A stretch of 64,000 bases of DNA, from positions 1 through 64,000 of the forward strand of contig URHI01000001.1 in assembly GCA_900547565.1 (NCBI GenBank), in the 5' to 3' direction. Below the pieces are notes generated by a model. It saw nothing but the letters and a program-made list of their open reading frames with translations, was not told the origin of the DNA and did no database searches. Positions 8,015-16,972 of this stretch are shown in pieces; position 1 is the first letter of the stretch, and each line of letters begins with the position of its first letter. The translations under genes and the position numbers were made by a program. The stretch comes from an uncultured Eubacteriales bacterium. GTDB lineage: Bacteria; Bacillota; Clostridia; Oscillospirales; CAG-272.

Positions 8015-9331
8015 TTATTTTCTCCTTTTGAATAATTCGATAAGCAATGAAAGATTTTGTTTAATAAGCAGACTGTCCGAATCGTCTGTAAGTCCGAAGG
8101 CCTTGCCAAAGCGGAAGGTGCCTATCTCATATCCGCCGCGGCATATTTCTTCCTTATTGGGCAGATAGACGTTGGAGCCGTTTGTATTGCAAATGCACAG
8201 CGTATCGTCAAAGGGGCTGTAATGGCGAAGCCGCATGGCAATGACCGAAAACAGCTCAAACGGGAACGGCACTATGGCGATACCTCCAACTGCGACTATT
8301 ACCTGCTCGTAGCTATACTCAGTTTCAGGCTTTTTGCCTTGCTTGTATATATCCAGCATATCCAGCACGTGACGGTATTCAAGATATTTGAGATTTGTCA
8401 GCTTGGACGGGTCGGGATACCGTGCGAGGATATCGGACAGCTCATTCTCGAGATACTCACGTGAGGGAAGCGGGCAATATGGCAGCGTTACGGTACCGGT
8501 AATGACATCTATCACGGCATCGTCACGATAATCGGATATTCCCTGCCGGGCCCGCAGTGCATCGGCCGCGGCAACAGCTCCCACCTCGGCGACATATGTG
8601 ATATCGGCCGTGGTTTTTCCGTTGCTCAGGCGCGGCCCGACATCACCCGACGCGGCGTTAAAAAACATAGCAAGCCCGCCGTATTCGCGCTCCAGTGCAT
8701 CAGTCATAGGACCGGGCCAGTCGCGCGTGACCTCGTGGTTACAGCCGGCACAGGTTCCGTGGCAACCGTAATGAACTATATTGACCAGCTGTGATCCGTC
8801 ATCGCGTACCAACGACAGCACCGTCAGCCTCGGGTCAAAAGGTCCCCATGGGTTTTGTCCCAGGTGAACGTTGGACTCGGGATCTATCTCACGGCGGTTG
8901 ATACCCAGGCGGCTCTCGGTCTGTCCGACACCAAGCCTTACCCTGCAGAGTGAGCCTGCAGCTGCGGCAACCGCTTTGAGAGTTTGAGGCATAAGTATTT
9001 CGTCGACAAACTTGTAGTCAATACCGCCCCAGCCCTCCATATCGGAAGCATTGGGTGCCGAGTGCGTGTGCGTGGCAGACGCCACAATGCGCGATTTTGA
9101 CAGTCCGGTCAATGCGGCTGCTTCGCTTCTCATACGGTCGGCAACCTCGTTGGCCAAAAGCCCCATATCGCAGTCTATGAACACAACGCTCTCATGACTG
9201 TCCGTCAGATAGAGCACATTCACGTTTATATCATCGTTGACAGAAGTTGCCTCGACGCCCGGCTTATAGCCGAACAGGCATGTGCCCAGCGGCGGGGTTA
9301 TTTTTTCTCTTGCCACACCGGCAAATAACAT
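8015..9331 (-). CDS. Neutral/alkaline ceramidase N-terminal-domain-like protein
   Basis: The 438-residue protein matches the bacterial family with a neutral/alkaline non-lysosomal ceramidase N-terminal domain. AGVAREKITPPLG at the start, VVFIDCDMG near residue 50, ATHTHSAPNA near 85 (zinc histidines), VHYGCHGTCAG near 186 and FFNAASGDVGPR near 222 are visible. No signal peptide is present, unlike secreted ceramidases. Members in Clostridia usually sit in sugar-utilisation clusters, where their substrate is unknown, so ceramide is not implied. AAGGA lies 9 nt before the ATG. It lies 27 bp after the metallo-beta-lactamase gene and 5 bp before the isomerase gene. Confidence 0.8.
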   Translation of the reverse strand: MLFAGVAREKITPPLGTCLFGYKPGVEATSVNDDINVNVLYLTDSHESVVFIDCDMGLLANEVADRMRSEAAALTGLSKSRIVASATHTHSAPNASDMEGWGGIDYKFVDEILMPQTLKAVAAAAGSLCRVRLGVGQTESRLGINRREIDPESNVHLGQNPWGPFDPRLTVLSLVRDDGSQLVNIVHYGCHGTCAGCNHEVTRDWPGPMTDALEREYGGLAMFFNAASGDVGPRLSNGKTTADITYVAEVGAVAAADALRARQGISDYRDDAVIDVITGTVTLPYCPLPSREYLENELSDILARYPDPSKLTNLKYLEYRHVLDMLDIYKQGKKPETEYSYEQVIVAVGGIAIVPFPFELFSVIAMRLRHYSPFDDTLCICNTNGSNVYLPNKEEICRGGYEIGTFRFGKAFGLTDDSDSLLIKQNLSLLIELFKRRK

Positions 9332-9358
9332 ATGATCAGATCCTTTCCGGACAAGCCG

Positions 9359-11161
9359 TCAGTTATATATTTCGTTGCCCCGGTTTGGGGTATACGGCAG
9401 CGACAACGTGACGTTTCTGCCGTCGGCATAGAATATCTCAAGCACGTTCAGCTTGTTTACAAGATAATAATTCTGATAGTATTCAGACAGCGTACTGCTT
9501 GCCGAGGCCAGCTGTACGGCTTTTTCCTCGCTGTTCGGCCACAGTATTACCGAAGGATCGACATGCTTATAAAACTCCACCGATGCCGCAACATATCCGT
9601 GATGCGCCACCTGCATGATATCGCTCTTGAGATAGTCTCCGAAGCGATCGATCATGATCTTGCAGCCTTCCTTGAGTATATCGCCGAGTATCATAACTGT
9701 CTGACCGCCGGCTTTGATGCGCGTCACCATACTGGTGTTATTGAACTTGGCAATAGGGTCGGGATACATATCCTCCTGCGTATACAGCACCTCAAGTTCA
9801 AGTCCCTTGAGCCTGACCGGTTCTCCGGTGTGCAGCTTGACCAGCTTAAAGCCGCCAACCGCCTGACTTGCGGCCTGGTATTTTTCCGCCATAAAATAAT
9901 GCGGTTCGTCCGAATTCATAACGGAGGTATACGACGGAGTATTGCACAGGAAATATTTGACTTCAACCTTTGAACCGTATTTGCAGCAGAAGTCATACAA
10001 ATTGGCATAATGGTCCCAGTGCTCGTGTGTCAACAGCCACGCCGAGATGACTATTTTGCCGTCAGGACGCTCGTTAAGTGTGTTCAGCAGGTTGTACAGA
10101 CGGTCAAAATCACCGTTTACGTTGCCGCCGCTGTCGTAGATCAGAAATGAACCGTCCTCCAGCGTGACAATATAGCACATTCCTATGTTTTTTCCGCCTG
10201 TGTAGTCCAATATCATCTGCGTGACCTTGATATTGGTAATTGGCGTATATTCCTCGTCCTCAACAAAATTGGTTTCGGACAGCGGCGCCGATACCAACCG
10301 CGTCACACCGTTACACGGCGAGAACGACACGTAAATCACGGTGTCCTTTGCCGCGCTTTTGTAGCATATGAAGCGGTTATCGGTTATACTGTTTTCATAC
10401 ACCCGCTCGTACCCGGACGCGGCGAGCGTGCTCTCGTACGCCTCAAAGTCGGACAGCGAGGTATCAGTGTAGTACCATAACAGATTGTTATCGTTGCAGT
10501 CAGTGGTGCCTGTCAGCCGACCGGCTGTGAAGGCGGGAATATCAACTCTCCAGGTATACTCTTTTTTCAGCTGGACAAGGTCGCCTGCAAGCTCGAGAGC
10601 CTGCGATTTGGTTGAATAGTTAAGTTTGAAATATGTAGTAAAGCTGTCAATAGCCGACGACAGTGAGGTAAGGTTCCAGCCGAATATGACCAGCTTGTTC
10701 CCCCTGACACCGAAGCCGTACTGATTGATTGCCATATCCGCCATAAATTCGGCAGACTCGGCGCGGTTGGTTTCGCCGATCAGTATTTCGTGCTCGGAGG
10801 AGTGATCTTCCGATGCGCCCACAGCATCACTTTTGAGCTTGATCGACACATTTGAATAGTTCAGAAAGGTGTTGGCCATTTGCTGTGCCATAGTGCGGAC
10901 GGTATCGTCACCTGAGCGGTATACTATGACAAAATCGGTCTTGCCGTCCTTGACAAAGGATAGCGGCTCGGCCGCCGGCACCGTGGTATCATCCGTCGGT
11001 GCGGTGGTGTTCTCAACGGACGCCGTTGTGCTGCCCGACACTTCCGGAGTTGTATCTCCGGACGTTGTGTCGGCAGGGACATTATTGTTATTGCACCCAG
11101 CAGCCAGCATTGACAGTGTAAGCAGCGCTGCTATCAGGGTGGAAAATCTGATTTTTTTCAT
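9359..11161 (-). CDS. Lipoprotein with shared N-terminal module and metallo-beta-lactamase-fold domain
   Basis: The signal peptide ends in LAAGC (Cys23), followed by a Thr-rich linker to about residue 65. One copy of the shared module lies at about 66-182 (core HEILIGETNRAES, then GNKLVIFGW). The C-terminal 290 residues form a metallo-beta-lactamase fold of the ComEC-like kind: LLTHEHWDH near 377 (the HxHxDH site), MILGDI near 498 and VAHHGY near 522. A zinc-dependent hydrolase acting outside the membrane is likely; the substrate is unknown. This is the only one of the four module proteins without a visible second module; its residues 190-300 are divergent. It starts 8 bp after the solute-binding-protein gene. 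Confidence 0.83.
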   Translation of the reverse strand: MKKIRFSTLIAALLTLSMLAAGCNNNNVPADTTSGDTTPEVSGSTTASVENTTAPTDDTTVPAAEPLSFVKDGKTDFVIVYRSGDDTVRTMAQQMANTFLNYSNVSIKLKSDAVGASEDHSSEHEILIGETNRAESAEFMADMAINQYGFGVRGNKLVIFGWNLTSLSSAIDSFTTYFKLNYSTKSQALELAGDLVQLKKEYTWRVDIPAFTAGRLTGTTDCNDNNLLWYYTDTSLSDFEAYESTLAASGYERVYENSITDNRFICYKSAAKDTVIYVSFSPCNGVTRLVSAPLSETNFVEDEEYTPITNIKVTQMILDYTGGKNIGMCYIVTLEDGSFLIYDSGGNVNGDFDRLYNLLNTLNERPDGKIVISAWLLTHEHWDHYANLYDFCCKYGSKVEVKYFLCNTPSYTSVMNSDEPHYFMAEKYQAASQAVGGFKLVKLHTGEPVRLKGLELEVLYTQEDMYPDPIAKFNNTSMVTRIKAGGQTVMILGDILKEGCKIMIDRFGDYLKSDIMQVAHHGYVAASVEFYKHVDPSVILWPNSEEKAVQLASASSTLSEYYQNYYLVNKLNVLEIFYADGRNVTLSLPYTPNRGNEIYN

Positions 11162-11169
11162 TTAATACC

Positions 11170-12675
11170 TTAGCTTATTTTTTTGAATGCTTCTACAAAC
11201 TGGTCGAGCTTGTTGCTCCACAGCTTGCTTGAGGTTTTATAATATGATGCAAAGTTTGACGACTGCTGGGTAGCGCAAAGCTCGGTCAGACGCGGCCCAC
11301 AGTTATATATCAACCCGAAATCATATCTGATGCCTGCACGTATGATCTCCAGCATCTCGGCCTGCTCGGCATCCTCGGCATATTTGTACTTGAGCGCCTT
11401 GTCGAAGGTTTCGGGTGTCACATATCGCCAGCTTTCGGCACACAGCGCCTCGGCTATCATGCCCGACATAGCAGGGTCGCGCGCGGTCTTCATGACCTCG
11501 ACTGCCGATGCGGCATTGTCGCTGAGCGTGTAATAATCCGGCTGAGCCTCGTTATACTTGGGCAGAGGAATTATGCCGTAGGTATCGTCCATATCGGTGA
11601 ACACGCCCATAAGCGCTGTAACAAGCTGACCTGGCATCATGAGCGCCTGTCCGTTCTTGAACATGGTGTAGTAGCCCTGCTTCCAGTCAAAGAATGAATA
11701 ACAGCCGGGGGTATTGTACATGAGGTCGTATATCTTGGCGCTTATGTCTATCCACTTTTCCTGATCAGGATCAAGTATAGGCATACCGTCAGCATTGTGC
11801 TTGACTGAAATGGCATCAAACGACGCCTGGAATGCCATGGGATAACCGGTACACTGAAGCGCACAGCCATATGTATCGCTCTCGTCACGGATACCGTTTC
11901 CGTCGTCAATGTAGACGTTGCTGAGCACCGTCAGAAACTTTTCATAAGTCCACTCACCACGGGACACTGTGGCATAAATGCCGTCAAGCCCATACTCCTT
12001 AGCCATGGCACGGTTGAAATAAATGCCGTACATGGACTCAATATATGACTGTACGATATCTCCGACAATGAAATACGTCTCTCCGCCTATGCTGAGCTCA
12101 TCATAAGCAACATTATTCCACCATTCGCGTGAAATATCAATGTTATCCACCTGGGAGAAGGGCAAAAAGCAGTCCTGTGTGATGAGCAGTGCCGACCATG
12201 AAGCACGCTGCGCAATAAGGTCAAAGCTGTCCTCTGTAGCTCCGGACGTCACTATGTTTTTGATCTTGTTATTGAGATCCTGATTGGTGTCGGTGGAAAA
12301 GTCAAATCGCACACCGAAGCGGTCCTCAACTGCAAGTTGTGCGGCGTGAATGGCACTTTGAATAGCGTCACCGCCGTGTGATTCCACAATAAAGTCGTCT
12401 ACCGCAGGGCTGTAATTCTGAATCAGAATACGGTAGATTGCATTGTTGTAATTGGCTTCGGGGAGGTTATCCTGAACATCGGCGCGGTTGGTAACGGCAG
12501 TGGTTGTATCGGCCGGCGTGGTTGTATCGTTCTGAGTTTCCGACGAATCCGGCGAGACGCTCTGGCTGTCACCCGGAGTGGTGGTATCGTCGTTGGGATT
12601 AACCGTGGGCTTTGTACATGCTGCAAAGCAAATCAGCATACAGCACATGATCAGTAGAGTAATAGTGCGTTTCAT
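11170..12675 (-). CDS. Extracellular solute-binding lipoprotein (sugar-type) without adjacent permeases
   Basis: The 501-residue lipoprotein has a signal peptide ending in FAAC (Cys20) and a long Asp/Thr/Ser linker to about residue 70. A family 1-like solute-binding fold follows, with WWNNVAYDELSIGGETYF, YFNRAMAKEYGLDG, RGEWTYEKFL and the late YGIIPLPKYNEAQPDYY segment. The start at 12675 is preceded by AGGAGAGG. No ABC permease or ATPase gene is in the cluster, so it either supplies a permease encoded elsewhere or works as a binding or sensing protein. The promoter-proximal gene is the AraC regulator, separated by a 146-bp structured gap. Confidence 0.87.
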   Translation of the reverse strand: MKRTITLLIMCCMLICFAACTKPTVNPNDDTTTPGDSQSVSPDSSETQNDTTTPADTTTAVTNRADVQDNLPEANYNNAIYRILIQNYSPAVDDFIVESHGGDAIQSAIHAAQLAVEDRFGVRFDFSTDTNQDLNNKIKNIVTSGATEDSFDLIAQRASWSALLITQDCFLPFSQVDNIDISREWWNNVAYDELSIGGETYFIVGDIVQSYIESMYGIYFNRAMAKEYGLDGIYATVSRGEWTYEKFLTVLSNVYIDDGNGIRDESDTYGCALQCTGYPMAFQASFDAISVKHNADGMPILDPDQEKWIDISAKIYDLMYNTPGCYSFFDWKQGYYTMFKNGQALMMPGQLVTALMGVFTDMDDTYGIIPLPKYNEAQPDYYTLSDNAASAVEVMKTARDPAMSGMIAEALCAESWRYVTPETFDKALKYKYAEDAEQAEMLEIIRAGIRYDFGLIYNCGPRLTELCATQQSSNFASYYKTSSKLWSNKLDQFVEAFKKIS

Positions 12676-12730
12676 AAAATCCTCTCCTAAAAATAATTTG
12701 AACGGATTTGACAGCGTCTTTTCGGACGAC

Positions 12731-12806
12731 ACCGTGCCGCTCTGACATCCGGAGCTTAAGACGCCGGCGCTCCTGACGTATTGGCGGCCGCCGCAAGCGG
12801 CACGGT
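12731..12806 (-). repeat. Large inverted repeat between the araC-type gene and the solute-binding-protein gene
   Basis: A perfect 11-bp inverted repeat (ACCGTGCCGCT, 12731-12741 / AGCGGCACGGT, 12796-12806) encloses 54 nt. Smaller stems lie inside it: GGAGC (12751-12755) / GCTCC (12769-12773), and GCGG / CCGC around 12784-12794. There is no T-tract, so it is more likely an mRNA processing or attenuation structure than a terminator. Confidence 0.6.
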
Positions 12807-12821
12807 ATGGCCCTATTACAG

Positions 12822-13670
12822 TTATGCTTCTCGACCGTATTGTCTTGACTCGCTTCGATATTCTGACGGCGTCATGCCGCAGTATTGCTTGAATATCCTG
12901 CTGAATTTCTTGCCTTGACTCATACCGCAGGCATCACCCACTTCGCGTATGGTCAGCGGTGAGCCTTCAAGCAGATATTTTGCCTCATCAATACGGCAAT
13001 TATTGAGATACTGAAGAAATGTAAGTCCGGTCGATGCCTTGAACACACGGCAGAAGCTGGTGCGTTCATAGCCTGCGACCGAGGCTACCGAGGAAATGGA
13101 AATGTCCTCGGCAAAATGCTGATCGATGTAGTTAAGCGCCACCTGCACGTTCTGCAGATACTGCAGGTGACCCTTGCGCTTGCGCGTTACCGTGCCTATT
13201 GTAGGCAGGCTGCGGCACAGAAGTGATGCCATAAGCATGACATAACCCTGGAGCGCCCAGCTGGTATCCGGCGACTGTTGTTCCTTGAGTTTTTCCTCAA
13301 GTATGAGTCCAAGCAAGCGGGCAAGCTCGGCCGTCCAGCGTTGGCCGTCGTTAAGACGTATTACATGCTCAGGGCAGCAATGCGTCAGAAACCAGCTGAA
13401 TTCCTCGCCGAGCATATGCTCTCCGACGATTATCAGCATTTTTTCGGCATCTGCATGCGGCTGCTCCAGCCGATGCTCTTCCGCGCTGTTGACAAATATG
13501 ACCTCTCCGGGGTTGGCAGTTACCTTTTCACCTTCCACTTCCATGTGTACCCGTCCGCTTATGCACCAATTCAGCTCGATCTCCTTGTGCCAGTGGTACG
13601 GAAATGACGGACCGGCGGCAATGGATACCTGATACTTTTTTTCTTTTCTGAGTGGTGGCTGATACATCAT
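12822..13670 (-). CDS. AraC family regulator with N-terminal cupin sensor
   Basis: The 282-residue protein has a cupin (AraC_binding) domain at about residues 10-95, with FPYHWHKEIELNW, NPGEVIFVNS and EEHRLEQ marking the sugar pocket. A linker and a double HTH_18 domain follow at about 185-275 (YIDQHFAEDISISSVA, RTSFCRVFKASTG, IREVGDACGMSQGKKFSRIF). GGAGG lies about 10 nt before the tandem ATGATG. Its position in the middle of the sugar cluster and just before the solute-binding-protein gene suggests that it senses the imported sugar and activates this operon. It sits 23 bp after the PfkB kinase gene. Confidence 0.92.
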   Translation of the reverse strand: MMYQPPLRKEKKYQVSIAAGPSFPYHWHKEIELNWCISGRVHMEVEGEKVTANPGEVIFVNSAEEHRLEQPHADAEKMLIIVGEHMLGEEFSWFLTHCCPEHVIRLNDGQRWTAELARLLGLILEEKLKEQQSPDTSWALQGYVMLMASLLCRSLPTIGTVTRKRKGHLQYLQNVQVALNYIDQHFAEDISISSVASVAGYERTSFCRVFKASTGLTFLQYLNNCRIDEAKYLLEGSPLTIREVGDACGMSQGKKFSRIFKQYCGMTPSEYRSESRQYGREA

Positions 13671-13693
13671 AGCGTGTTTACCTCCGTTGCGGT

Positions 13694-14722
13694 TTACAGT
13701 GAAATTTTACCGACTCGGATCTCGGGCTGCGACCATGCGGCCGCCTGCTTTTCCATTTCGGCAATTTCACTGATGCCGTCCGATGCTCCCGCAGTGAGCA
13801 GTGAGCAATTCGCGGCCAGCGTTCCCAGCTTCATTGCCGCGTCGAGCGTGTATCCGCGGAACGCGCCCAAAAGGACTCCGGAACAGAAGGCGTCACCTGC
13901 ACCGGTGGTGGAGGCAATTGCCTCGCGCGGCACGCCGTAGACCGTTGCTTTGACGTAATTGCCCTGCGCGTCCACGCCGTAGCTTGCCAACTTGGAGTGA
14001 ATTACCACCCACTCGCTGACTCCACACTCACGCAGAGCGCGGAAAACTGACGGCAGATTATCTTCGATTATACCACTGTCCCCCGACAGCTGTATACCCG
14101 TCGTACGTTCAGCTTCAAGCTCATTGATAATGCAGTAATCCGTGTATTTGAGTGCCGGCATGACTATGCCGCGAAAGCGCGTGCTGTTCTCACTGACGAT
14201 ATCAACCGAGGTTTTGAGTCCGCGCTCCTTTGCGCCTGCCAGCAGGCGGGCCAGTTTTGTTCCGTATTCGGCATCCGGGGCATCCAGCGCCTTAAGCAGA
14301 AGTATGTAGCCTATGTGAAGCAGTCCTTCATAGTCGTCAAGCTCAAGACAGCTCTCGTCAAAGTTTTCGTTTGCCCCCGCAAACTGGAAGAACGTGCGTG
14401 TATTGTTCTGCTTTTCGTACATAACGTCGGTAAATGACGTCTGACCGCTGATCTTTATTCCGCTGACATCGATGTTTTCATACGCGCTCAACACGTCCAA
14501 TATAAAGCGTCCCTGCTGATCGTCGCCTACAAGCCCCGCGGCGTATAACGGAAGCTCGGGATCCATTCTGGCAAGATCCTGTATGCAGTTGCAGACAAGT
14601 CCGCCAGGAGCCAAAGACAGCTCGCTGATGTTGGCCAGTGTAGAAGGTGCGGGGTATGCGTCCAGCCGTTTGAGCTGATCTGCTATAATGCTTCCTGCAC
14701 AGATTATCCCTCTTTTTTTCAT
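13694..14722 (-). CDS. PfkB family carbohydrate kinase
   Basis: The 342-residue ribokinase-type kinase has the glycine-rich substrate end LAPGGLVCNC near residue 48, a middle PfkB region (VDIVSENSTRFRG), and the C-terminal anion-hole and catalytic-Asp motif STTGAGDAFCSG near 284. It phosphorylates a sugar or sugar acid with ATP, probably after the upstream isomerase-family protein has acted. The ATG at 14722 was preferred over an in-frame GTG at 14734 because GGGTGAGAG, in the 3' end of the preceding gene, then sits at a normal distance. The ATG begins one base after the preceding gene's TAA, indicating coupled translation. Confidence 0.9.
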   Translation of the reverse strand: MKKRGIICAGSIIADQLKRLDAYPAPSTLANISELSLAPGGLVCNCIQDLARMDPELPLYAAGLVGDDQQGRFILDVLSAYENIDVSGIKISGQTSFTDVMYEKQNNTRTFFQFAGANENFDESCLELDDYEGLLHIGYILLLKALDAPDAEYGTKLARLLAGAKERGLKTSVDIVSENSTRFRGIVMPALKYTDYCIINELEAERTTGIQLSGDSGIIEDNLPSVFRALRECGVSEWVVIHSKLASYGVDAQGNYVKATVYGVPREAIASTTGAGDAFCSGVLLGAFRGYTLDAAMKLGTLAANCSLLTAGASDGISEIAEMEKQAAAWSQPEIRVGKISL

Positions 14723-14723
14723 T

Positions 14724-15758
14724 TTATCTCTCACCCATAAGATGTGCCAGAACGTATGCTTCCAGCTTTTCGTAGTTACGCTCCGCTATGCACTTATTTT
14801 TATAATCGTTGTCAAAGGTTTCAACCTTTTTCTCCAGCATTTTGACCATTTCCATGCTGTTGATGATGTGGCGGTAACAGTCATCGGCCTTTTGCGTACG
14901 CATAACCTTTACATCAAGCCCGACATACTCGCCGCCGGCACCGTAGTTATTGTCACACAGCACCTTGATCTGGTTGAAGGCCGAACGGATATTCTCGGAG
15001 CCAAAAGATTTATCCTGATCGTATCTCATTCCGTTCTGGTCGTTGAGATGCACGCTTCCCAGCTTGCCGAAGGACAGCGCAAACGCCATTTCAATAGCGG
15101 GATCAAGTCCTGCAAGTATGGCATGTGCGCTCTCAAGCACGGCGCCTACACGGGCGGGATCAACCGTTGAGGCAGACACAGCCATAACATGACCGACCGT
15201 CGGACAAAAGCTGCGGTCAATAGGCTCATTGGGCTTAGGCTCGATAAGCACACGGATATTATCGTCATATTTCAGCATTTTGTTTATGCTTTCGATAAGC
15301 TTATGCGTCTTCTCGACCGGATCTTTTGTCTCGGCGCAAAGTGTACCCTCGCGGGCAAGCCACAGTACTATGTTGCGTGCTCCCAGCTCGCGGGCAATGT
15401 CAATGGAGCGGAAGGCTCTCCACATTGCGAATTCATAGTCCTCGTCCGAGTTGGAAGTAAAGCCGCCGTCGGTCGTGTGGGGATCCATCCAAAGACGGGG
15501 CGCTACAAATTCGGCGGCCAATCCGTATTTATCCAGCTTTTTCTTTACCTCGCGGGCGGCCGCCTTGATTTCGGCCTCGTTGAGATTGTTCATATCCGGG
15601 ACAGCATCATCGTCGTGGAATTGCACGGCGGACAGGCCTATCTCGGCAAATTTCCTGAATTTTTCTTCGATATCAATAGTCGGACGCACCTCGGGACCGA
15701 ACGCATCCGCGCCCTCGTGAACATTCCAGGGACCTGCTGTAAACTTGAATCTTGACAT
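14724..15758 (-). CDS. Xylose isomerase family sugar isomerase (short, actinobacterial-like class)
   Basis: The 344-residue TIM barrel aligns by motif with class I xylose isomerases. It has VQFHDDDAVP near residue 45 (catalytic His), IEPKPNEP near 175 (metal Glu and catalytic Lys), LESAHAIL near 208, and HLNDQNG ... YDQDKSFG near 235 (metal Asp residues). The usual WGGREG is replaced by WLAREG, and the protein is about 45 residues shorter than Streptomyces XylA. Metal ligands appear intact, so it should be active, but the sugar may not be xylose, so no gene symbol is given. AAAGGAG precedes the ATG. It lies between the MocA-type dehydrogenase and PfkB genes. Confidence 0.85.
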   Translation of the reverse strand: MSRFKFTAGPWNVHEGADAFGPEVRPTIDIEEKFRKFAEIGLSAVQFHDDDAVPDMNNLNEAEIKAAAREVKKKLDKYGLAAEFVAPRLWMDPHTTDGGFTSNSDEDYEFAMWRAFRSIDIARELGARNIVLWLAREGTLCAETKDPVEKTHKLIESINKMLKYDDNIRVLIEPKPNEPIDRSFCPTVGHVMAVSASTVDPARVGAVLESAHAILAGLDPAIEMAFALSFGKLGSVHLNDQNGMRYDQDKSFGSENIRSAFNQIKVLCDNNYGAGGEYVGLDVKVMRTQKADDCYRHIINSMEMVKMLEKKVETFDNDYKNKCIAERNYEKLEAYVLAHLMGER

Positions 15759-15788
15759 GACTTTCTCCTTTTTATGTATATTATTAAT

Positions 15789-16937
15789 TTACTGTTCAAT
15801 GCTTATCCATCTGCGCTCCCGGCTGCTATGCACAATGGCCTCTGTCAAGCGGACTATGTATGCAGCATCTTCAAAGGTGGCAAAATCGGGCTTATCGGTG
15901 CGGTCGGAGGCGAGATAGCGGTAAAACGCCCGGATATTTCCGCAAAAGGCGTCGTTCCAGCCCTCGGGATGACCCATAGCCAGCGAGGTATACTGTCTGA
16001 CCTCGGGCGCCATAGTGTTGGGATTGCGGATTATGTAGTGGTTGTCACCATCGCGGTGCCCTTCCCACAGACGGTCATTCTCCTCCTGATTCCAGCGCAA
16101 TGATGCTTTGCTGCCATTGACCTCAATACCAAAGCAACAACCGTGTCCGGCGCTTATTTCCGAAACGTGAAACGAACCGTGCGCACCGTTGTCCATGCGG
16201 AACAGCACTGCGGCGTATTCTTCATTTTCAATTTTGCGGAGCTCGTATTCAAAATCTTTGCGGCTGGTAAACGTTTCGGTCGCTTTGACCGGCTTTTTAC
16301 GGTATGGAATGAATGTGTTGAGATCGCCCATCACCTCGGTTATACGGGCGCCGGTTATGTGCTGTACGGCATCCATCCAGTGCGAGCCGATATCGGCCAC
16401 ACAACATGAAATACCGCAGATGTCGGGCTCAAGCCGCCACGAATAATCAGTATCGTACAGCAGCCAGTCCTGCTGGTACGCTCCCGACAGCACTCTTACC
16501 TCGCCTATGCTGCCGTTTGCAATGCGGTATCGCATTTCCTGAACCATGGGATTCATGCGGTAATTAAAGTTTACTGCCGCAACGACCTCAGGGTGGCGCG
16601 CCTTTATCTCAAGCAATTCACACGCCTCGGAATAATTGCGCGCCAGAGGCTTTTCACTGAGCAGATGCTTACCCGACTCGATTATTTTTTTGTTGATCTC
16701 CAGATGAAGATGATTAGGCGTACAGTTGTGTATTACGTCTATGTCCGGGTCAGCCAACAGCTGCTCCACCGAGGCATAGCATTTGGGAATACCGTACACC
16801 CCGGCCTTTTTGGCGGCCAGCTCGGCATTTGTGTCGGCAACCGCCTCAAGTCGGCAACCGGCAACGCGTCGCACGGCATCGATGTGGCTTTCACCTATGT
16901 AACCCATCCCTATGATACCCACTCTGAATTGTTTCAT
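15789..16937 (-). CDS. Gfo/Idh/MocA family NAD(P)-dependent oxidoreductase
   Basis: The 382-residue protein has the Rossmann fingerprint VGIIGMGYIGESH at the N-terminus, VIHNCTPNHLH near residue 70, and the catalytic-lysine motif LLSEKPLARN near 94. The C-terminal alpha/beta domain carries the family's YxQDWLL and DIGSHWMD segments. The start at 16937 follows GGAGAGAA; the longer open frame lacks a ribosome site and runs into the upstream gene. Family members oxidise sugars, inositols or their deoxy derivatives. Together with the two TIM-barrel isomerases it suggests an oxidation/isomerisation route like inositol or rare-sugar catabolism. Confidence 0.92.
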   Translation of the reverse strand: MKQFRVGIIGMGYIGESHIDAVRRVAGCRLEAVADTNAELAAKKAGVYGIPKCYASVEQLLADPDIDVIHNCTPNHLHLEINKKIIESGKHLLSEKPLARNYSEACELLEIKARHPEVVAAVNFNYRMNPMVQEMRYRIANGSIGEVRVLSGAYQQDWLLYDTDYSWRLEPDICGISCCVADIGSHWMDAVQHITGARITEVMGDLNTFIPYRKKPVKATETFTSRKDFEYELRKIENEEYAAVLFRMDNGAHGSFHVSEISAGHGCCFGIEVNGSKASLRWNQEENDRLWEGHRDGDNHYIIRNPNTMAPEVRQYTSLAMGHPEGWNDAFCGNIRAFYRYLASDRTDKPDFATFEDAAYIVRLTEAIVHSSRERRWISIEQ

Positions 16938-16972
16938 TGGTTCTCTCCTGTTATGATATTTTGACTGTCGTA

